NCBI GenBank assembly: GCA_027924585.1 | Contig: BSBM01000826.1 | Coordinates: 17,066,001 to 17,130,000 of the forward strand | Reading direction: 5' to 3' | DNA length: 64,000 bases | DNA from: Larix kaempferi | Taxonomy: Eukaryota > Streptophyta > Pinopsida > Pinales > Pinaceae | In this document: positions 32,744 through 44,113 of the stretch, one piece after another | Numbering within the stretch: position 1 is the stretch's first letter | Layout: every line of letters starts with the position of its first letter | Made by a program: the position numbers and the translations under genes | Notes under the pieces: model-generated | Database searches by the model: none | What the model saw: only the letters and a program-made list of their open reading frames with translations | Told to the model about the DNA's origin: nothing

Positions 32744-35700
32744 ATGCATACGAAGTCAGCAAAGAAGAAGGCAACATAGAAAATAACCTCAGACTCAGAG
32801 GTTGAAATCCTATTAGATACTTCTCTCGAGACGATGTTTGCTGACACATAAGCTACCACTGGTGTTTCCCCTGGGAGCTTCGCCCTTGAATTTCAATGGG
32901 GCGATCTGTACAGATTCATTGTGGCTCAAGACAGTACAACAACCTCCATAGAAGATGCTTTGGTATATGCCAACATCCGAAGGTCTTGTTTGCATAAGGC
33001 AACAACTTGGCCAGAATTGTTCCCTTGTTCCGAAGTTGTCCGATGGCTAATTCCCCACATCCAGACCAATACAAGGCTCATGAATGATAAAAATGGGTTG
33101 AACCTGGCATCTTTCACTCCTGAGCATGTCTTTTCTGCCTACAGATTTCCTTCACCTAGGGCTTGTTTAGACAATGATTGGATAGCAAAACATCAAATGA
33201 ACCCACTAGAATCTTCCCGTCAGATGACGATAAACGAAAGGCAGATTAGGAGGAGGCAGAACAATGAATATGAAAGCAACCTCCTGAAGACCCCTTATAG
33301 ACTCATCGTCTTGAAGTTGAGTCGGCTCTTCGGCATTCCTAATGGAAATATGTTTAGGATCGGATGGGTGTCGGTAATGTTTCACATAGCCATGAAGGGC
33401 ACCATCTTCAACTGGGCTGAAATAATTTCAGATAGTTTGGCCTCGCAGCTGACAGCAGCCGAGGGAGTATTAACGCAAAAGAAGGCAGATTTCTTCATGT
33501 CTTCATACTTGATTGACTGCCTGTTAAGCAAGAATACGTTCTCGGACTTGGGTTGCTCATGGAAGCCAAATTAAACAGCTCTCTTCATGGATTATCAGTG
33601 TACATGGGCAAGTAGGTACGCAATACACTACAAGATGGTTTGTAAGAGGTTTATCATGCCATTGTACCAACTTATTTTCGTATAAGAACCAAATTGTATG
33701 TCGGAGAATGAAATGCCTATCATTGAACAATTCGGGGATTTTTATCACAGTTCAGAAGGCACATACATCAGGATGAGTGGAGGAACTCATGAGACATTTA
33801 TGTTCCCTCGGTATGTTACAGATTTTCTAATTCACAAGGAGGCCGTGAGACAACTCTTCGGCACCGGCGCAATAAGTAAGTTCTTAATAGACCGGAGGAA
33901 GGGCATGTATCCTCCCATGCCATTTACCATCGGAGCTTACATCCTCCCGAGAGAAAGAGACGGGGAAAATTACGCTCAAGGCTTAGAAGTTTTCCATTTT
34001 GGCTCGATCCCTTTCAGAAGGCATGAACCCAACGGTGCGGTAAGCCAGCATTGTCTTGACCTCAATATCTCCTTTGAATATGCTCATTCTAAGGACCTAG
34101 ACGAGGAATTCTTCAGTAGCACCCGTAACCTGACTGAGCTAGGGAAGCGTTACAAGAAGAAAGTTGTGAAAAATCCGAGCCCCAAACTCATCGGTTTGAT
34201 CCAAAAAGGGTGGGAGGCATCGGCCTCACAATCAGGGGATCCATCAGAATTAGAGCAGGACAAAGTGCTCCAAGAGAAAACCCTCAAGCATGAGCAGGAT
34301 AGAGTTCTCTAAGAGAAATCTCTCAAGCAACAGCAGGACCAAGAAGAAGCAAGAATTCAAGGTGAGCTAATTGCCAAGCTTTGGCAAGAGGAGATTGCAA
34401 GGAAGCAACAGGAGCAAGCCTCTCAGTTGAAACAACAGGAAGAGGCTTCCAGGATCCAGAAATAAGAAGAAGATTGGGTATCTCAAGAGCAAGTTTCCAA
34501 GAAGCAGCATGAGGAAGAAGAAAGGTCCCTGAATGAAGAAGCAGCTGGGTTACAGAAACAACAAGAAGAGCTAGTAGGAGAGAAGGAGAAAGAGCAGACA
34601 GAGAAGTCTCCTGATCCAGAGACATCTAATTCGAGAGATATGGAGGTGGACCCACCATTGATATACACTCCAGGGGGAACTCAGGAAGAAGGTGCCTATT
34701 CAGGGATCTTAGCGCTGACCCCATATAACCCCAGGAAGAAGCGAAAAGTAGTAGACCTGGATACTATATATTTCAATGGAGGAAAAGGGCCATCATTGAT
34801 AGGAGGGTAAAGAAAATGGAAGGAAGAACAAAGAATATGGAAACCGAGCAGGATGAATATGAATTATGGATAACAGAGAAAACATTGATCCAAGGAACTG
34901 ATGTCAACCCCATGTTCCAAGCCCAATGCACTGTAGCATCAGCTAAGGCAACTAAAGCCAATATTGATTTTTTGAAAGGTGAGATAAAGCATTACAAGGA
35001 ACAATGCTTTAAGATCAGAGATCATAGAAAGAGGGAGGTGTTGGAAGCAAACAAATTGAAAGAGAAATACAATGAGTTGTTAGGAGAGCATCTGGTGCTA
35101 AATTCGGGAGTTCTCTAGCTTGAGAATGAGAAGAACTCCTTAGAAATGCAGTTGGCTATCTCTGAAGATGAACTGAAGAATATGAAATCTCGAATAACAG
35201 AATTGGAGGAACTCGAAGCAAGCAGGGCTCAGCAAGTTCAGCTCCACCAGCATGAGTATGAAAGGTTGATTCAAGAAAATGAACAATTGGGAAAACAGCT
35301 CAAAGAGGCAGCGGAAGATCAACAAAATTTGTCCACATTTCGCAAACAAGCATGTGATATGTGGATTAAAATCCATCAGCTGCTAGTACTAATCTCAGAA
35401 GAGATTTGGAGCGTGAAAGATATGATTAAGAAAATGAGAACAATTGAAACTAAAGCCCTAAAAACCCGAGAGAAGTTTGCAAATCATGTAGAGGAGATGA
35501 AACGACAATCTAAAAGGGAAAATCTCAACTCCCTTCACACTTACGTGCCGCTACAGGGGATGAATTGGACGTGGATATAGGGATCCGCAAGTGTTGTTCT
35601 TTCTACTCCACACTCAAGGAATTACATAGCAAGTGTCATTTGATTTGTCCTGCCTCCATTTATTATTTCCCAAAGGAAGAAGATCGATTGTTCGAGCTGC

Positions 35701-36035
35701 AGAATGAGTCTGACGAAGACTTGGCTTCCATCAAGAAGATAGAAGTATTGACTCAGGATGGATTTCAACAGTTCATTTTCCAGCCTACAGTACATATTCA
35801 CTTCCTTGAAGTGATGGCTAAAGAGGCCACAGAGGAAAAAGTGTTGATCAAATCAGACCTACGCAAACATGAAATAGCGTCCCAGGCAACAGTATCCTCC
35901 CGTAGCAAGCTTATCGTAAAGGATATCATCCAATGGACCCCATACATTCAAGGTATAGATGGCCTGGTAATTACAAGCGAATCGGTTGGTGGAGGCGAGT
36001 CTTCAAGTCAACAAGTAGAAGCCCCAGCAGAATAG
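32744..36035 (+). pseudogene. Large reading frame inside LTR-A, function unknown
   Basis: Broken frame of about 1,090 codons. ATG 32,744 is followed by MHTKSAKKKAT and an early stop. The N-terminal half is globular, with FPCSEVVRWLIPHIQ, YRLIVLKLSRLFGIPNGN, FHIAMKGTIFNWAEIISD, a YLIDCLLSK segment, MDYQCTWAS and SEGTYIRMSGGTHE. From about 34,240 it is Gln/Glu/Lys-rich coiled coil (repeated QEQDRVLQE-type heptads). A second coiled coil follows, then a C-terminal part ending APAE at 36,035. Stops, a frameshift and, relative to LTR-B, a deletion near 35,585 inactivate it. I recognise no family. Its size and place near gag recall the extra ORF1 of Ogre elements, but here it lies inside the LTR rather than after it. 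Confidence 0.7.
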
Positions 36036-36059
36036 ATAGACCATTCTTACTTTGTTGTG

Positions 36060-36065
36060 AATAAA
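36060..36065 (+). terminator. AATAAA after the LTR-A reading frame
   Basis: AATAAA lies 25 bases past the stop of the LTR frame. The same word is at 49,844-49,849 in LTR-B. It could end an LTR-internal transcript, or mark the R region of the element. Confidence 0.4.
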
Positions 36066-36926
36066 AGGAGAAGCTGAAATTCTACCTTTTGTATAAATGC
36101 TTTAAAGGGACAGCTGGCTGTCATTTTGCTTCATATGAAAGGTGTCCCACGAATCTGGGAAATAGATAATTACACACCAAAATCCAAATTAGAAGCTTCT
36201 AGAATTAGGGTACACCTGTCAGCTCATAGAGCTTTTTGTAAAGTTATAAATTGAAGTGAAGAGGGGTAGAAGGACTTTTTGCGGGGAAAAGAATTTTCTT
36301 AGCTTGTACGAACTATTTTGTAACTTGCTCCAAGAAAGCGATTTTACCTAATAAGAGCCTGGAGACGACGTATTTTTCCAGGAAATGTGGATTGGATGCA
36401 TGCTGGATTATTCTTGTGACATTCAAACACTGCTGTGAGATCTTTCTTTGCTGTTCTGAATTTATTTCTATGGAAAGAATGATCTTACTATTCTCTGTGT
36501 AATGATGTTTCTCCTAACATGAGCAATTGAATGTATTAATGTGAATTAAAGCTATCTTTATATTTTTTAACCTTCTGCTAAAGATGCTTCTTTATGAATT
36601 AAAATGGCTATCCATGTAATCTTTAGAGGTTTCCTTTAGTACATTGCTCATATTTACAATTTGCTCCTTGCAGGGATAGATTAGATTTATTTCAGTTTTA
36701 GATACAGATTTGTTTCAAGTTCTGCATTTAGATTAAATTAGCTTAGGCACTTGCATATCATCTTAACAATAAAATAAAAAAGAACGGTGGATCGGGGCAT
36801 AACCGGTGTAGAAGAAAACAAATCTGTAAGTCTAACGGTAGCCGGAACCCCTAACTGGATGGATTCCCCATACCAAACGGTGGACAATCTGCTTGATGCT
36901 GTGATCTTCGGGGCATCAACAGTTTT

Positions 36927-36943
36927 TGGTGCTAGAAGGAGGG
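36927..36943 (+). other. Tat primer-binding site, copy A
   Basis: TGGTGCTAGAAGGAGGG starts five bases after the LTR end and is 10 bases from the gag ATG. It has the TGG start and position of a PBS. The tRNA was not identified. Copy B has nearly the same word at 50,748. Confidence 0.6.
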
Positions 36944-36953
36944 CCTGAAGTGC

Positions 36954-38822
36954 ATGGTTGATAAAGGAAAATCTCCCATTGTCAAAAATGTTACTGAAAA
37001 CCCGCTTAAAACTGGAATTTCAGACAACCCAAATCTTGAAGTAACAAATCAAGAAAACCCCATCTCTGATTCTGAACATCAAGAAGTGTTGTATGCTGTG
37101 CATTTTTTAGAAATAGAGGATTTAGGAAGACATACGCGATCTTATGTTAGGAAACTAGGTGGTTTAAACGCAGTAACTTTCCTCCCTTGGAAAAGTACTC
37201 CCAGAAAAGAAAGACAGCACACACATGATTCGATTCTTGTGCATAATTTTGAAGAGCTTGTAAATTTAACTTTGGAAGAGATTGCGTAACTCCTGAAAGA
37301 AATCAATCTTGAAAACCCATAAATTTTTTCAGATCCAGAAAATCTTGGAGAACTTGTTACTGCAAAGAACACTCCACTTAATTCACCACCTGATTCTCCA
37401 CTTGATTCTCCACATAGAACCATGGCTGTACCTACTTGGAGAGCGAGGGGAGCATTAAATCTAGCGGGGCCATTCCACAATCTGCCTAAAAATCCAGAGA
37501 AAGTCTTGTCCAAATTCGACCCAAGAAAAGCCATTTCTGCTGAAGATCATCTCAAGAGTTTTTATTTAGCCTTGAATCTTTTAAATGTACAGCATGAAGA
37601 TGTAGTTTGTAGGATTTTCCCATACACATTTGAACCGAAAGTTTCTTCCTGGTATTTTAGCTTACAAGCTAGCTCAATTTCCAGCTGGGAAGAATTTGAA
37701 ACATGTTTCTTAAAGAAGTATGGAAATCAAAAGACTGTAGCTACACTGATGAAAGAATTATTGTCCATGAGAATGGAAAAGAAAGAAAAGGTTCAAGACT
37801 TCAACCAAAGGTTCACTACACTCTTGAATAATTTCAGCGAAGCAAATAAACCGGCAAAAGAATCTCTAGTTGAATATTATACAACAGCACTTGAAGGGCC
37901 TATAGCAATGTTCGTCAAAAGATCTAAGAAAACCACCCTGATAGAAAATTTTGAAGAAGCTAGGAAGGTGGAAGAAGAAGCAGACATCATTGCCAAACAC
38001 GCCTTAGATGCAGAGACAAAACCAACAACTAATAAAAAAACCTTGTTGCTCACTAGGAATAAATAAGAGTCATCGACGGATATGGAAAACGTAGTTAAGA
38101 TGATGCAAAAATTGTCAAATAAAATTATAGATCTTGAGAAAGATAAAGCAGCTAGCACGTCTAGGAATCCTTTCAAACCATTCTACAAGAAGAGAGAAGA
38201 CAACGATCAATCTCATCCACCTATGAATACTTCTCTCGTTTTAAATCTGAATGAAATAGGGATGGAACACTTTTGTACCTTTCATCAAGAGCCACACTCA
38301 GAAAAGAGCTGCCCACAATGGATTAACTCTATGAGTTTAGTCATGAATCAAATGCTGGATTCACAGATTCCAGATCAAGATGATCCTCCAGAGGAACCAA
38401 GCCTTGAGATAGAGGAACCATCCCCAGACACTACCATGGTGCTATGGGATTGGGTACCTTTAACTGAATTGGTACAAGATGATCCCGTGGAAAGCCCAGT
38501 CTCTGCTGTAAACATTGACACTCGCAGTAAAGGTCCCATTGCAGATCCAGTTCCAAGCTCGACTATTCCCAAACCTAAAGTTTCAAAAGAGACACCTAAA
38601 AGACACATTATAGTCATTCCACCGCAACCTAAAGCTAACCCAATAGCGACCAAGCAGCCTAATATTGACACAACAGTTCAACAACCAAAGGTCACACTGA
38701 ATAAGACAGACCATCAATCTAGAATTGTAAAAGAATGTGATATAGGATATGACATCATTGAAGATATAAAGAAAGTAAAGGCAAATGTTTCAATATTCGA
38801 TATGTGCAGTTTTCGTCAGTAA
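36954..38822 (+). pseudogene. Tat Gag, copy A
   Basis: ATG 36,954 (MVDKGKSPIVKN) lies 33 bases past the LTR. An acidic N-terminal part leads to the Ty3 capsid: FDPRKAISAEDHLKSFYLAL, then WYFSLQASSISSWEEFETCFLKKYG and MRMEKKEKVQDFNQRFTTLL. The knuckle FCTFHQEPHSEKSC (C-x2-H-x4-H-x4-C) follows at about 38,270, then a Pro-rich linker. In-frame stops at about 37,287, 37,319 and 38,064 interrupt it. Copy B is sense at these positions, so they arose after the copies parted. The final stop is near 38,820. Confidence 0.88.
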
Positions 38823-38933
38823 CGAGACAAGTTGTTGCATGCTCTTCAATCCCAGCCCAGCACTATATTAACAGATATTCAAGAAGACCCTGAAATTAAT
38901 GAAGCCAGTATCGGCGGGAAATCCAAATCTTAG

Positions 38934-39345
38934 ACGTTGCCGTTTCTTTTAACTTTTGAAATCTTCAATCACAATGTGCACAATTGTCTGGTAGATTCTG
39001 GAGCATCTTCGAATGTCACGCAAATGTCTATCTGTAAAAGGATTAATGGTCAATCAATTCCATCTCCCACCCATATTATTTAGTTAGATAGGACTGCTGT
39101 CAAAGTTATCGAGGAAATGAAAGATGTCCTCATTAGGTTGTCAGTAGATTCTAGAGTTTGTCAGTTCATTGACATAATGTTAGTTGACATTCCCCAAGCT
39201 TATGGTTTGATCCTAAGTAGGGACTGGTCCACAAAGTTGAACGGTTACTTTGCAACTGATTGGTCCCATTTGTGGTTGCCATATCAAAATAGACAGAATC
39301 AGATCAAGGTTCTGAGAGAACCACACATGAAACAAAATGTAACTT
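38934..39345 (+). pseudogene. Tat protease, copy A
   Basis: In the Gag frame, after a TAG at 38,931, the retropepsin reads TLPFLLTFEI, then CLVDSGASSNV (the D-S-G active site) and later AYGLILSRDWSTKLNGYFATDW, an ILSRDW end typical of Ty3 proteases. One further stop is near 39,080. The catalytic aspartate is intact; the frame is not. Confidence 0.85.
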
Positions 39346-39569
39346 AACTAGAAGGAAAGAATGAAGCTGTAGCCTTTTCATCCTCAGTTTTGGGAAATTA
39401 TTTCTTAGAAATTGATCCGGGTAATTATCAGTCTGAAACTATTAGCCATGAATCAGATGAACAATCTTATCTCCTTCATTTTTCTCGGACTGATGATATT
39501 GACTGTAATATAGTTAGTTTAGTCATTGACTTAGATCATAAAGATACTAACTTAGCTCAATCGAACGAT

Positions 39570-39970
39570 CTATTTTGGACATTATACTTTGATGGTTCTA
39601 AAAACTTGGAAGGATCCGGAGCCGGTTGTGTTATGATGGATCCAGAAAGAAATAAGTATTTTTTGTCCTGTAGGTTAGAATTTGATTGTACTAACAATAA
39701 TGCTGAATATGAAGCTTTAGTCCACGGATTGAAAAAAGCCATCGGTTTAAATGTTAAGTACCTGAATGTGTTTGGCGACTCAGAAATAGTTGTGAGACAG
39801 GTAAGAGATACCATTCACTGTCTTTCACCTCATTTGAAGAGTTATCAGGCTGAGGTATGGGATTTAATTATGCATTTTGATGCTTTCAATATAAAGTCTA
39901 TTCCTAGACTTCAAAATTCTGCAGCTGATTTATTAGCAACATCCGCTTCCAGATTGGTGCCAACTAATAA
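39570..39970 (+). CDS. Archaeal-type RNase H domain upstream of RT, copy A
   Basis: Within an open stretch (39,390-40,178) the frame reads LFWTLYFDGSKN, NNAEYEALVHGL, VFGDSEIVVRQV and LQNSAADLLA. These give the four acidic residues D, E, D and D of RNase H in the expected order. This is the additional aRNH known from Tat elements. It is fully open in both copies, while much of the rest of pol is broken. Its position before RT differs from the usual RT-RNH-aRNH-IN order. The N-terminal extension and an acidic tail (DEEEHDSDLEKKD) link it to protease and RT. Confidence 0.85.
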
Positions 39971-40189
39971 CAAGTGCTCAATTGAATTGATTTTCAGGCC
40001 TTCTGTCCCTGACAATATCACAAACTTCAGAGTTTTCGATGATGACGAACAGATTATTAGTTTTCTAACAAACGAAGACATATTCCAAGAAGCCGTGATA
40101 GATGAAGAAGAACACGATTCTGATTTAGAAAAGAAAGATACAACTAAAGGGAATTTCATCCCCAAAGGGGCGAGGTAGCTTGAAATGCT

Positions 40190-41260
40190 GTTTGATCTAC
40201 AGAGCAAGTTCAAAAGGCCAGCAAATACCAAGACAAATAGCTCATCAATTCAGCATGAATTAGTTAATTTGGGCACCGAAGCTGAACCAAAATTTGTTAA
40301 CCTTGGCAAATGTTCTTTACCAGGAGAAAGAGATAAGTTCATCTAGCTGTTTCGACAATATAAGGATGTTTTTGCATGGACTTATGAAGATCTGAAAACA
40401 TATGACACCCGCATTATTCAGCATTTCATACCGATGAAGGTAGGCGTCAAGCCATTTCAACAGCAATTAAGAAGGATGCACCCTACTCTTGAACCTCTGA
40501 TTCAAAAGGAACTAAAGAAGTTACTGGATGCTAAAATAATTTTTAAGGTCCGACATTCTGAGTGGGTCGCTAACCTAGTTCCCGTGAGAAAGAATTCAGG
40601 AGAGATAAGGCTATGTGTTGACTTCAAAAATTTGAATAGAGCTTCAGATAAAGACAACTATCCCGTCCCTTCAATGGAACAAATTCTCCAGATGGTATCA
40701 GGATCAGAACTCTTTTCCCTTCTTGATGGCTTCTCTGGTTACAATCAAGTATTGGTAGCTGAAGAAGACCGTCTTAAGACTACTTTCCGCACTAAGTGGG
40801 GAGCGTTCGCATACCGAAGAATGCCATTTGGCCTAATAAACGCAGGAGCTATGTTCCAGCGAGCAATGGACATTGCCTTCCGAGGATTGGGAGGTCACTA
40901 TGTTGTGGTCTATTTAGATGATGTGACGGTTTTTTCGAAGAAAAGAGAAGACCATGTTGTTCATTTGAAGCATATTTTTGATCGTTGCCGGAAATATGGT
41001 ATCTCTTTAAATCCCAAGAAGAGTGTGTTCACTGTTCCCAAAGGTAAACTGCTGGGCCATATCATTTCCAAAAGAGGAGTATCAATATATCAAGAGAGAG
41101 TACAAGCTATCAATAAAATTCCAATGCCTCATAACAAGAAATCCATGTAGTCATTTATGGGCACTATCAATTTTGTCCTAAGATTTGTTCCGGATTTCGC
41201 ACAAATTGTTAAACCTTTGCAGCAAATGGTCAAGCAAAGCATATAGTTCAAGTGGATAGA
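40190..41260 (+). pseudogene. Tat reverse transcriptase, copy A
   Basis: The frame from 40,434 has the Ty3 RT series: HSEWVANLVPVRKNSGEIRLCVDFKNLNRA, then FSLLDGFSGYNQV, FRTKWGAFAYRRMPFGL.NAGAMFQR and VVYLDDVTVFSK (the YLDD catalytic pair), then GKLLGHIISKRG. A stop at 41,148 precedes the thumb (SFMGTINFVLRFVPDFA). Upstream pieces (FIKLFRQYKDVFAWTYEDL-like) contain a stop at about 40,344. The catalytic core is intact over 238 codons. Confidence 0.9.
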
Positions 41261-41329
41261 CCTGGAAAAGGATGCATTCAGAGACAGTAAGGCAACCATA
41301 GCTAAGGCTCCTTCCTTAAGAAGCCCAGA

Positions 41330-41726
41330 ATTTGACAAAGATTTTATTTTGTATACTTTTGCTTCAGATGACTCTCTCGCGGCTGTGCCCACGCAAAAGG
41401 TAGAATTGGGAGATGAGTACCCAATCTTGTTTATGAGCACTGGTCTGCAGGGTGCTGAACTGAATTATCTCCTTGTCGACAAACATGCGTATGCTGTCTT
41501 CAAAGCGGTCAAACAATTCAGACCATATATTCTTAAGAACATAACTAAAGTTATAGTTCCTCACCCAGCTGTTAGATCCCTTTTCGTTCAAAAGGAATTG
41601 GGAGAAAGAAGGGGAAACTGGGTCACGGCTCTTCAAGAATATGATTTAGAATTTAAACCAGCCACCATCATTAAGGGACAAGGCCTGTGTAAATTGCTTA
41701 CAGAGCATCCGATTGATGAAGAGTAG
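41330..41726 (+). pseudogene. Native RNase H-like connection domain, copy A
   Basis: The frame reads YTFASDDSLAAVPTQ, EYPILFMSTGLQGAELNY, DKHAYAVFKAVKQFRPYI and GNWVTALQEYDLEFKP. It holds the place of the standard Ty3 RNase H (tether region) after RT. The first acidic residue is replaced in the LYTFASD context, so activity may have passed to the aRNH upstream. That is inference based on known Tat dual RNase H elements. Confidence 0.75.
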
Positions 41727-42975
41727 CATTGGAATAATGAAGCCGAGCTGAATTCAGTTGAGGTATGTCCCATTTTCACAGCTCCCGAATCATGGTATAG
41801 AGATCTAGTGCATTATTTGCAGCAATGATATCTACCAGAACACTGGAGTTCTAAGCAAAGAAGGGCACTCCGTCTGAAATTAGCAGCTTATCAAATCATT
41901 GATGGGATACTTTTCAGAAAAAATTACGATGGAATTTTTCTTAGATGTCTAGAAAAGGAAGATGCGAGTAAAGTTGTCAAAGAATTACATGATGGCCCCG
42001 CTGGTGGACATTATTCAGGAGAGACAACAACTCACAAAATACTCAGAGCTGGATATTATTGGCCCACTTTATTTTGAGATGCCCATGCATATGCACGGAA
42101 CTGTGATATATGCCAAAGAAGTGCTGGGAAATTACCTAAGGCAACAGGACCTTTGTAGCCGGTTATTATCTCAGAACATTTCGAACAATGGGGTATAGAT
42201 GTCATTGGAGAGATAAAGTCAAATTCTTCTCTTCAACATCGATACATCCTCACAGCCACCGACTACTTCACTAGATGGACGGAGGATATCCCATTACGCA
42301 AGATCAATGAAGATGCAGTCATCAGTTTCTTGAAAGAGAACATCATAACCAGGTTTGGGGTTCCAATTTCCCTAGTATTTGATAATGCCACTTATTTCTC
42401 GTCTTTCAAAATAAATGAATTTGTTTATGAATGGGGAATTAAACTGCATTATTCAACCAATTATTACCCTCAAGGAAATGGATTAGTTGAATCTTCAAAC
42501 AAAAACCTCATCTGAATTCTCAAGAAGATTGTGATAGAGAATCAGCGAAGCTGGCATATAGCTCTCCCAAATTCCTTATGGGAAGATAGGGTGACTCCAA
42601 AGAACGCATTAGGGGTTTCCCCTCACACCCTCATCTATGGCAAGGAAGCCATCCTCCCTCCCAATATATTGCTTCCATCCTTACAGTTGTCCCAAGCCTC
42701 TTTAGGGTCTGGTAGTCAAGTCTTACAATCCAGGATCAATACTTTGCTTCAACTTGAAGAAGCCCGACAGAAATCCAAAGACCGATTTCATCAACATCAA
42801 GACATAATCAAAATATGGTTCGATAAAAGGAAGTATGGTAAAAGAAGTTTTGAAGTAGGAGATTTAGTTCTGAAATGGGACCATAATCATGAGGGCAAGG
42901 GGATGCACACGAAATTCCAACACTTATGGGCCCTTACTAAATTTCTGCAAAGCTCGGCCCATCCACTTACAAACT
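41727..42975 (+). pseudogene. Tat integrase, copy A
   Basis: The zinc domain reads LHDGPAGGHYSGETTTHKILRAG and, after a stop, CDICQRSAGK (H..H..C..C pattern). The catalytic core has TATDYFTRW (first D), FGVPISLVFDNATYF (second D, with DNA in place of the usual DNG) and YYPQGNGLVESSNK (the E). After a stop near 42,513 come WEDRVTPKNALGVSPHTLIYGKEAILP and the C-terminal FEVGDLVLKWDHNHEGKGMHTKF. Frameshifts and stops make it inactive. No chromodomain was seen. Confidence 0.88.
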
Positions 42976-44113
42976 AACAGACCTCCAGGGAGAGGAAGTA
43001 ACCCTTCCTCTCAATGGCCTCGCCTTGAAACAATACTTTGCATAGTCTCACTGAGACTTTCTGTACATAAATAAAGCTTGTCCTTTGTTTTACTTTAGTC
43101 TCTTGTTTTCTTTGTTTCAGCTAGATTGTCTTTTTCTCTCAGCATTTGAGTTTTTGTACAAATTTGTTTGCCTGAAACGCCTGCAATTGGTCCTCTCGTG
43201 AAGGTAGATCTCTTAAGAAATCTCACAACTCATGGGATTGGGAAGGCATCCTCAAAAGAAAATTTATCCATGCATTTCGGCTTTTGTTGATCGTTCTCTA
43301 GAATGAAGAGAGCCTCTTCTGTTGGTTACAATAACCCTTGTTGAAATAGCAGATATCTATGACTATCTTTATCACTATCTTTGGGCTCCATCCACCCTCA
43401 CACTGAAAAGCATCTCAAGAGGATCGCTATGGTTGGACCCACGGAAAGGAAGCACGTCTCGAAGGCATAGGGTATTGAAGTGAATCCATGCTGTAAATCA
43501 AAAGCCAAAAGGCTCATAATCAAGGGTCTGTTTTCCAGAAATTCTCGCCTCAATCAAAGCATGGCTGAGATAAATGCAAAATGTTCAAATCAAGAAAACT
43601 GTCCAAAAGACTCCGCTCAAGCTAGGTTCTTCTCCATCCGTGAAGCTTGACAAATCAATGAAATCTCTCGCTCACACAAAAGGACACTATGGATTGAAGA
43701 ACCAAAATCAAAGATCATAATTCGAAGGAAAATATTTCTAGAAGGCTCAAACAGAAAAAAGATGTCAAATGCATAAACATCCAAAAGGATGCATGCAGCA
43801 TGGGAATGAGGAACAAGAGCAATAGTGTCTACGATATGTTGTTACAATCCTGTGGAGTCCGACGACAGTGGTCGTCTGAAGGATGAGTCTTCTAAAATGA
43901 ACCACATATTTTGGCCCTTGGGAAAGTTTTAAGGATGTCTTTATCAAAGATCCCTTGTCCCGATAACCAACGGATAAAGTGACTACTTCTTTCGCTGATA
44001 TTTGAACGCTCAAGTCGAATGTTGCACATGAGGTGAACAGCTTATAAAAGAATCCTTCCAGTGAAGGAGATAATTTTTCAGAGATCTGTGTTCTCCAGCG
44101 ATTCGCCAATTGT
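42976..44113 (+). other. Tat 3' non-coding region before LTR-B
   Basis: 1.1 kb without coding homology. A purine-rich polypurine tract would be expected at 44,100-44,113, but the bases there (ATTCGCCAATTG) are not purine-rich. The nearest purine stretch (GAAGGAGATAA) is about 40 bases upstream. Confidence 0.5.

Larger units (their letters stand above)
30452..36921 (+). repeat. Tat LTR-A, 6,470 bp
   Basis: It starts TGTTGACACAACACC exactly where the Copia-2 RT is broken. It ends GGCATCAACA, giving a TGTTGA/TCAACA inverted repeat, and is followed by five or six bases and a TGG-starting PBS-like site. It aligns over its full length to LTR-B (44,114-50,742), with many substitutions and indels. 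From left to right it contains a GC-rich non-coding part, a candidate intron with a motif array, a long reading frame, AATAAA and a 0.85-kb AT-rich tail. Confidence 0.85.

Noticed and set aside
30452-36921. Reading the Tat LTR as an ordinary Ogre 5' leader with ORF1 after a short LTR
   Set aside because: The PBS-like site and TCAACA end come only at 36.9 kb, directly before gag, and the same long block precedes gag in the second unit. No TGG primer site or inverted LTR end was found before 32.7 kb. It is kept as the main way the finding could fail.
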